A stretch of DNA of 64,000 nt from Litomosoides sigmodontis. Its lineage: Eukaryota > Nematoda > Chromadorea > Rhabditida > Onchocercidae. A model generated the notes under the pieces. It saw only the letters and a list, made by a program, of their open reading frames with translations, was not told where the DNA came from and did no database searches. The translations under genes were made by a program, and so were the position numbers. The stretch is taken from NCBI GenBank assembly GCA_963070105.1, contig OY718805.1, positions 6,940,001-7,004,000 of the forward strand, read 5' to 3'. Positions 57,399-64,000 of this stretch are shown here, in pieces; positions within the stretch are counted from its first letter, which is position 1; each line of letters begins with the position of its first letter.

Positions 57399-58187
57399 AT
57401 GGAGGAACGTGGATACTCTACCTCTCACGCAACTTCTGCTCACATCTCAGCAGAACCTTCGACGGGAACTTTTAAAGGTAAAGCGACAGCAGTTGACGGT
57501 CCCTCTGCGGTAGATCACATAGCGACAAATAGCTTACAACCTAGTGGGAAATCAAAATCCTTCGCCGACACGTCCACCAAATTAACTCTTTCACGGACCT
57601 ATTCCTCCACCGATCATTTCGGCAATTTACATCCATCTAAAACACACAAGAAACCCGTGCTGATCCGCTCCGAAACAATCGATTTGCCTGGTAGCTCAGG
57701 TGATTCGGATCATTACAGCGTAAACACAAATTTACGGATGAAACACGACCCACGACCTCATCTGCTTGTTTCATTTTTTGCAAAACATTTTGAGAAAATG
57801 CACAGAAGGATGACGAAAAGACCGTTGGGTTCATCACTGTCCTTTGACCCGGATGAACGTCAACGAATGCACGCTTTACAACACGGATCCGATTCACAGG
57901 ATAAAAGTATCATCTCATTACTTACTAATACAAAACATTACAATTCGTTGCATATTGACTTGAATTGCTTTCATTGTGTTATCGATGCATCATTACGTGA
58001 ACGTAAACTGAGTAGGCTGGAGAGCGGAGTCCAATTATGGAACAGTTCGGATATTTCAAGTGTACAGTGTACCGATCCCAGACAACGTAATTCTAAGTTT
58101 AATACCAATTGCAAAGTACCACTTCACGACAGCACTCACGTTACCAACAAGTGCAGTTTAATTCTCGCAATTTTTTTTTCTTATTAA
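57399..58187 (+). CDS. Long ORF, possible 5' coding exon
   Basis: An open frame of 262 codons from ATG 57399, unusually long for this genome, where exons are normally below 250 bases. The translation is Ser/Thr/His-rich with basic patches (HFEKMHRRMTKRPLGSSLSF) and phospho-site-like RSETIDLPGSSGDS. No known domain. The true exon probably ends before the ORF stop, but the plausible donors I checked (57906, 58002, 58011) leave phase 1, while the first DGK exon at 61185 needs phase 2. Direct joining to the kinase is therefore not shown. It could be an N-terminal exon of the kinase through another exon, or a separate gene. Confidence 0.5.
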   Translation: MEERGYSTSHATSAHISAEPSTGTFKGKATAVDGPSAVDHIATNSLQPSGKSKSFADTSTKLTLSRTYSSTDHFGNLHPSKTHKKPVLIRSETIDLPGSSGDSDHYSVNTNLRMKHDPRPHLLVSFFAKHFEKMHRRMTKRPLGSSLSFDPDERQRMHALQHGSDSQDKSIISLLTNTKHYNSLHIDLNCFHCVIDASLRERKLSRLESGVQLWNSSDISSVQCTDPRQRNSKFNTNCKVPLHDSTHVTNKCSLILAIFFSY

Positions 58188-58419
58188 TTATTTTAAATTA
58201 CACGCACTTCCTGCTATAATTAAGTGTTGCTAGAAAACGGAAAAATTTTCTCTCAATTTTCTCTCAAAAAAAAATTCTCTCTCATATCCTTTGATGATTA
58301 CTAAGTACTTAAATGATTTGTCGAAATTGAACTGTATTCATTAAGGATGAATTCTTTCTTAATTTAATTTCTAGCAGATAGCAACATTATGTTCGTACTT
58401 GAATTGTAAGCGTTAGAGT

Positions 58420-58489
58420 ATTATTAAATTTTACGATCGTCCCACAATGGAATTATTTCCTTTGTGGGATGATCGTAAGAGTTAATAAT
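58420..58489. repeat. 70-nt near-perfect foldback (hairpin)
   Basis: The arms 58420-58452 and 58457-58489 pair almost completely: 8 bp, a short bulge region, 17 bp (58431-58447 with 58462-58478, one G-T), one mismatch, then 4 bp closing a 4-base loop. It lies in non-coding sequence between the 57399 ORF and the DGK exons. It could be a pre-microRNA-like hairpin, a small foldback element remnant or a 3' UTR structure. Confidence 0.8.
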
Positions 58490-59415
58490 TGTTCAAAATA
58501 AAAACTTCTATGAAATTTGATTTTTTTCATAGTACTACTACAACAAGGCTTATATTGGAGATGTTTTTGAAGTGCTTATTTTTCCTTTTCATAAAAACTA
58601 CGGTAAACAAGATGCGGGAAAACTCTTCTCCCACTCATTCCTCATCATTTCTTCCCTAATTTAGCTTTATAACTTCCTGTTCATATAAATTTGGAATTAC
58701 TGCAATTGATATTTAACAGAGAAATCCAATTTTAGATGGCAGTTACTAATTTAAAACAAGACAAAAAGAAACAAAATGCAAGCAAGTTTTATGAATAATT
58801 CTCTTCGTTTCGCAGATTGTGTTTTTGGGTAGATTTTGCTCTCTCATACAATCTCCAAGAAACAGTGGAAAAATTGATCGTAATTCTGGTTTTCCTTTTC
58901 TCTTTCAAAAACTGCCGTTCGACAGCTAAATGTTATACATTTCAAAATACTCAAACATACTAACACAAAAGAATATTTACTTCCGTTTTTTTTTTCTACG
59001 CTGTTCTTTGCCATTGCAATAAGTAAACCATTTTATTTTAGTTTAATTTGTTTCGAAAAATATTCATTAATGAATGGTTTTTTTTTTGAACTAAAAAAAT
59101 CAGAATAGCAATCTTTTCCGTCCACATCATTTAAGTGCTAATTTCCATTTTATTAATTAGCTCTGAGAGAGTGATTTTTTTTCGTGCGAAAGACTGTATT
59201 CCACAAGAGACTCATCGATTTTTAAAATTTAGGACCAAAAATCAATTGCAGACATTTTTGCTATTTGCAAAAGAGAGGAGTGGAGCATTTGTAGAGAAAT
59301 TGAATGAAAGAAAACAAAGTGACTTACTTCACTGGTCGCTAAATGCTCTCGCAAGCTGCTATCATTTTTTCGTGTTAAGCAGCAGTTCAAAGTAGTTTTG
59401 TCATTAGAATTTGAC

Positions 59416-59437
59416 TGAGAGAGAGAGAGAGAGAGAG
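59416..59437 (+). repeat. (GA)n microsatellite
   Basis: A run of GA dinucleotides of about 22 bases. Confidence 0.85.
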
Positions 59438-59753
59438 GAAGAAAAGGAATCGGTGATGTTGTAAGGAAATTGTGAAAGGTTTTTAAAATAACAGAATTTG
59501 CTCTATTCAATCAAATTACATTTTATTATGCTAATAAGTTAAAATTTTCATAACTATAGGCGACATCTCAAGACACTTCCATTATTTTTTTGAAAAAAAT
59601 GATAAGTGATCGTTATCAGTTGTGCAGACGATATCATTAATGCTCGAGTTGCAACTAATCATGAATGATAATGATAAGACTCATTTCACTTCTTTCGATT
59701 ACACATGAAAAGTGTACATTGACATGAGCTAACTTTAAGAGAGTGTTATTGGC

Positions 59754-59754
59754 C

Positions 59755-59795
<41 letters not shown>

Positions 59796-59796
59796 C
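59754..59796 (+). repeat. (GA)n microsatellite
   Basis: A run of GA dinucleotides of about 43 bases with AAAG and GGG interruptions, the second such tract within 350 bases. Confidence 0.85.
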
Positions 59797-61184
59797 GATG
59801 ATGATAATGAGGATATAGTCCAAGGCTAAACATTGAGCCTGGAAAATTTCAATAATTGATGATAATGCAGAAGAGATCTCTGCAAACTTTGCTTACATTC
59901 AGAAGATAAATGTAGAGTTTAAAGGGGATAGTTCTAATGTCATCTTTTCTTATGAAAGTAATTATGTAATAAGTGGTAGGTGTGTTGGTAAAATTTTTGA
60001 AATTTAATACGCCTAAGGTGTCATTAGAAGTTTCTTCCGATCCTATCATTCTTCAATTCTCGTTTACATTTCTACTTCTGCTAAAAAGATATAATGACAT
60101 ATGTGCTTTTACTCATTTTAAAATTTATGCGATCCTCCATCATCTTAACTCTTTAAAATTTTGTTAGCAAAAAAGAGAAATGTACACTTTGGTTTTTTTG
60201 GAAAAGGAAATTTTTCTCGAACTCTTTAGTTTTACACTTCATGAAGCAGAAATGAAGGATAGAATAGTTCTACCTGCATTCACTGAATACAGATTAATCT
60301 CTAAATCTCCTATATTTCAACCTAATACATTTATCAAATATATTTCACTATAACACATTTTATCGATTATCATCTTTATCATACATTTTCCTTAATTTCA
60401 ATTTGCATTCAGCGTTGAGGCAAAACCAACAGATTTCGCAATTTTCATAAAAATTTAATTTATTGACAGTTTTTATTCTAACAACATTTAACATTATCAT
60501 CAAGCGTTTAGTAACAATTTCTAGGATTTTTTGACCTTTCCTAAGCGCTTGTCCACATTTTAAAATAAGAGGATATATTGTTAAAAATTAAGTCTTTTAT
60601 ATTTCACAGAATTAAAATTTATTTTCAATTCGCACAATTACTTTTTGCTCAACTCTGAATTGCAATTGAAGAAGGAATAAATGACTTCATTATTTAAATG
60701 CCATGTAAAATTGATAGAATAAATTGGTAGATCAATGCACAATTCTCCGTTTCCATTCGCATTAACTCAGACATCAATCATTTCAAATGCAGTAATCAAA
60801 ATTCCTCTCATTTTTACGCTGTGTTTGGAATAATTTGGCTAGAAGCAATAAAATTCTTATTTGTGCTCATTATACAGTTTGAAATTCATTAAAAGATTTT
60901 TTAAATTCTCTTCCATAGTAATCATTAATGAATTAGTTACAGTCGCATAGTGATCACTTATATATTGTTGGTTATGAAAGTGATATTTTATTTTTTCAAT
61001 TATAAATTTTTTTCGATTGTATGAAGAAATCAAATCATATGACTAATGTTCTGAAGTGGGAAAGAATTTGAAAACTTATCAGAATTTTGTTGCTGTATCT
61101 TTCAAAAATGTTCATCATTTCCTGATAAAGAATTAGGGTCCTGATAATGAATTAGGGTGCTACAGTGTGATCAGTTTGTTGCAG

Positions 61185-63953
61185 GCGTGCATTAGCTAAA
61201 TCGGCGACCGCAAAGCGACTGGTGGATGCACGCTCATCCCAATTGCATGGTACCACGGCGGCATTATGCAAACATCGTACAAAAAATTACTGGTTCGATC
61301 TGAAGGTTAGCAATTAGTGAATAAAGTTAGCTAGTCGATCTCTATACAAGGAACATTACATAGCATTGAAATTAATAGCGAAATATTCGAAATTATCACA
61401 CTCTATAAAATAATTTTTTGTACGATGTTTGCATATCAGCTTTCTTAAAATTCATTATAGGAGTGAAATAATAAAAGTTTCTCATTGGAATATATAATTT
61501 TAGATTCATGCAGACGAGCACATCTGGATACCATCATCAGGACCAAGTACCATGGCAAACAGTTCACGTGATACTGAGTGTTATGTTGGTGGGTGAAATT
61601 CCATATATTTGCAAACGTGAAACTGCTAAGTCAACCTTCATCATCGGTTTTTCTGGAAACTAACTCATGCCATTAGCGTAAAATTATCTCACTGAGAGTG
61701 TGCGGTGGGAATATCTTTTTATCGTTTGCTTCTGATACACTAAACTAGAACAGGTAATGTTGCAGGTGAACGAGATTGTCGGAAAGTTGGAGAAAAACGA
61801 AGTTGCGCTGCGTGTCACATTGTGGTGCATACAGCATGCTTGCCAATTTTACGTCAAGTCAGTCTTCCTGATCATTTTCCACCGGTCCATCACCACACTC
61901 ATCTCTTATTTTGCTGTATTCCGAAATTCATAAATTCCATGTGTTTATGTGTTTCAGTTTGAAAGATCCACGCATGCTAGCATATACTTTTCACTTTAGT
62001 TAGACGTAAAATGCAAGATAACATATCACGAAGAAAGTGCAGCGAGAAAACAAGTTGCTCCGAGTGGATACGTTATGGAGGAATCACTAAATACACATCA
62101 CTGGGTGCATAAGTGGAAACAGAAAGGACGCTGCCTGCATTGTGGGAAATCATTTCAGCAGAAAATTTTCCATGATAAAGTAAGTTCATATGTTGGATGT
62201 TATCTCCTTTGAGCGTAATTATTAGGTTGTAACACTGAGAAGATGATTATTGCGTTCGATAAGTAATAAACGACTGTTTTAAACTGATAAGGAGTGTTGG
62301 CTAATTTCGATAGCATTTGCTAGCATTAACTGCAAGTTAAATAAATCCACTCTTTTTCTCACTTTGCATGTTGTAATTTAATTTAAGGATGCAAATTTTA
62401 TGAAAAATTTAAATCAAATTATCAAATTCCAGACATCGCATTGCTAGAAAAGTTGACTAATAATTAATTGCATTAGAAGATTGGAAATGAAATGATAATT
62501 ATTTTGTGCATGTTAGATTACAAAGATATTTAATCTTCGTCTCATCTCATCTCATAGTGTATTTTGAGGATAAACACATATGTATTTAGATGTAGGAAAA
62601 GATAGAAAATAAATCTCAAACATCAAAATCGGTTTTTTGTTTCACTGTAGTTAAGAGAAATAATGAATGATAGTGTTTTTCCGATAAAACAACAAAGTAG
62701 GATGTGTCGCTGTCGCAGAAGAATGAACAGTGGAGAAGTGCTCTGAAAAAAAAAAGTCGGTGGTTACTAAGATAATCAGGGAGTAAATGTAGTTAATTGC
62801 AGGAGGTAATCGCAATCACTTGTTCATGGTGCAAGAGATCATATCATAACAAAATAGAGTGCTTCTCAGCACAGTGCTTTGAGAAATCATGCGATCGCGG
62901 TGATTTAAAAGAGGTGATCGTGCCACCAACATGGATTCAGTATTCAACTCAAATTCAAACAAGGAAAAGAAAGAAAGTTGGGGAAAAAAAGAAGGTATGG
63001 TTTATCTTATTTATGGCTTGAAGGCGTTTTAGATATCAAACTTAAATATTTTAGTGATTTGATACTTGCACATAGTAATGAATTCGTGAGTTTTTTGTTT
63101 AATTCATAGGATGGCTTGTAACATTTTTTGAATTCCAACAATATGTTTTCTTCTACTTTATTATTACAAATAACAGAAATTGCTGTCCTCTGAAATTTCA
63201 TTATTTCAGCGCAGAATGTTTAGGCTACGACCAATACCTTTGGACAATGGTACATGGCTTCCAAGTCAACCACTGCTTGTATTTGTAAATCCAAAATCAG
63301 GTGGTAACAAAGGTTCGAAGTTGTTACACACATTTTGCTGGCTCCTAAATCCACGTCAAGTATTCGATATTACTGCGCTGAAAGGGCCTGAATTTGGGTA
63401 AATGGTTCTACCATGCTTTCTTGTTTTTGTAGCTTACTTATGTATAAAAAGGTCACAACCAATTCGCAAAATTATTATGTTTCGCACAAATAATATAGAC
63501 GAATCAATAATTACTCTTTGTGTGTGATACTTTTTTGTTTTGAAACTTTTTAAATTGCAATCGTTGGAAATTATTGCTAGAAATATACTTCAGACTTGGC
63601 ATGTTCAAGAAAGTGGCGTCCAGTTTGCGTCTGCTTGTTTGCGGTGGCGATGGTACTGTCGGATGGATTTTAAGTGCCCTTGACAGAGTTTGATTTACAA
63701 TTTTGCAAAGATTATATGAATCAGAAATGATGAAAAAAAATTTTTTTAACAGTTCCTGATAAAATTCATACAGCAAAGTCAATAAGGATGTCATTATCAA
63801 GTTCGAACCTTTTGGTTTATCATCATACCTTCAGCTTTCTTTGATTTATAATATCAAACAACATCTTGGCTTAATATATTAAATTCAGATGAACTGGACA
63901 AAATATCCACCAATTGGCGTTGTTCCGCTGGGTACTGGCAATGATTTGTCCAG
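61185..63953 (+). CDS. DGKZ: Diacylglycerol kinase, zeta/iota type (partial at both ends)
   Basis: Phosphorylates diacylglycerol to phosphatidic acid, ending DAG signalling. Exons, all in phase: 61185-61305, 61504-61588, 61766-61857, 62000-62179, 62803-62994, 63210-63397, 63594-63687, 63889-63953. First C1 domain: HIWIPSS near 61520 to [16 protein letters not shown] near 61850. Second C1 domain: [20 protein letters not shown] at 62098 to [15 protein letters not shown]. Then a basic segment ([15 protein letters not shown], 62964-63221) where DGK zeta/iota carry the MARCKS-like site. The catalytic domain opens with [19 protein letters not shown] (63268-), the ATP-binding loop [19 protein letters not shown], and [11 protein letters not shown] just before the last donor at 63953. 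The rest of the catalytic domain, accessory domain, ankyrin repeats and PDZ ligand are beyond the window. The true N-terminus is unknown; the 57399 ORF is a candidate. Confidence 0.96.
61265..61289 (+). repeat. Inverted-repeat arm inside a DGK exon
   Basis: These 25 bases within coding exon 61185-61305 are the perfect reverse complement of 61411-61435 in the following intron. Confidence 0.9.
61411..61435 (-). repeat. Inverted-repeat arm inside the following DGK intron
   Basis: A perfect 25-base reverse complement of exon bases 61265-61289. The two arms are separated by 121 bases that include the exon's donor site at 61306. Confidence 0.9.
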
Positions 63954-64000
63954 GTTATTATTCCCCTTATGCTTCTCATAATTATTTAGGTTTTTTTCGT

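Larger units (their letters stand above)
58490..61184. other. AT-rich non-coding stretch, probable intron or intergenic
   Basis: No conserved coding sequence was seen before the first DGK exon. It contains GA tracts at 59416-59437 and 59754-59796. If the upstream ORF belongs to the kinase gene this is a large intron. Confidence 0.5.

Overview
This window is eukaryotic nuclear DNA. It is AT-rich, with many short exons, GT..AG introns and the TTTCAG-type acceptors typical of nematodes. Gene content (class VI myosin, Patched-related permease, Melted/VEPH1, RUN/Rubicon-domain protein, ESCRT-III Snf7, zeta/iota-type diacylglycerol kinase) fits a nematode. The introns are mostly longer than in Caenorhabditis, so I infer a parasitic clade such as the spirurids/filarids; that placement is inference. 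No bacterial operon, CRISPR array, rRNA or tRNA was seen.

Layout: (1) below 124 to 7084, + strand: myosin VI, entering from the left edge and complete at its C-terminus. (2) 8259-17307, +: a long multi-exon gene I do not recognise, ending in a CCHC zinc knuckle. (3) 17308-21142: gene-free. (4) 21143-28831, +: a Patched-related (PTR) 12-TM protein; I could assemble 20 in-frame exons giving 900 residues, with a large CA microsatellite in one intron. (5) 29364-37502, -: a Melted/VEPH1 orthologue with Arm-like N-terminus and C-terminal PH domain, tail-to-tail with PTR. (6) 37503-42443: no supported gene. (7) 42444-48005, -: RUN + Rubicon-homology protein (PLEKHM1/Rubicon type). (8) 49171-50495, +: CHMP4/VPS-32 (227 residues), divergent from (7) across 1.17 kb. 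(9) 54298-58187: unassigned exons and a long ORF that may be a separate gene or 5' exons of the next one. (10) 61185 to beyond the right edge, +: diacylglycerol kinase of the zeta/iota type, seen from just before the C1 domains into the catalytic domain.

Functionally, the recognisable genes cluster around membrane traffic and lipid signalling: myosin VI (endocytic motor), RUN/Rubicon (late endosome/autophagy), CHMP4 (ESCRT-III), Melted (PI-binding, TOR/FOXO modulation), DGK (DAG to PA) and PTR (sterol/lipid permease-like). There is no evidence that this is more than chance neighbourhood, except that genes 7 and 8 share one promoter interval.

I found no clear new multi-gene system. The signals most worth a second look are a 70-nt near-perfect foldback at 58420-58489, a 25-bp perfect inverted repeat joining a DGK exon to its own downstream intron, a partially duplicated myosin VI exon whose copy carries a stop, and the large unrecognised zinc-knuckle protein.
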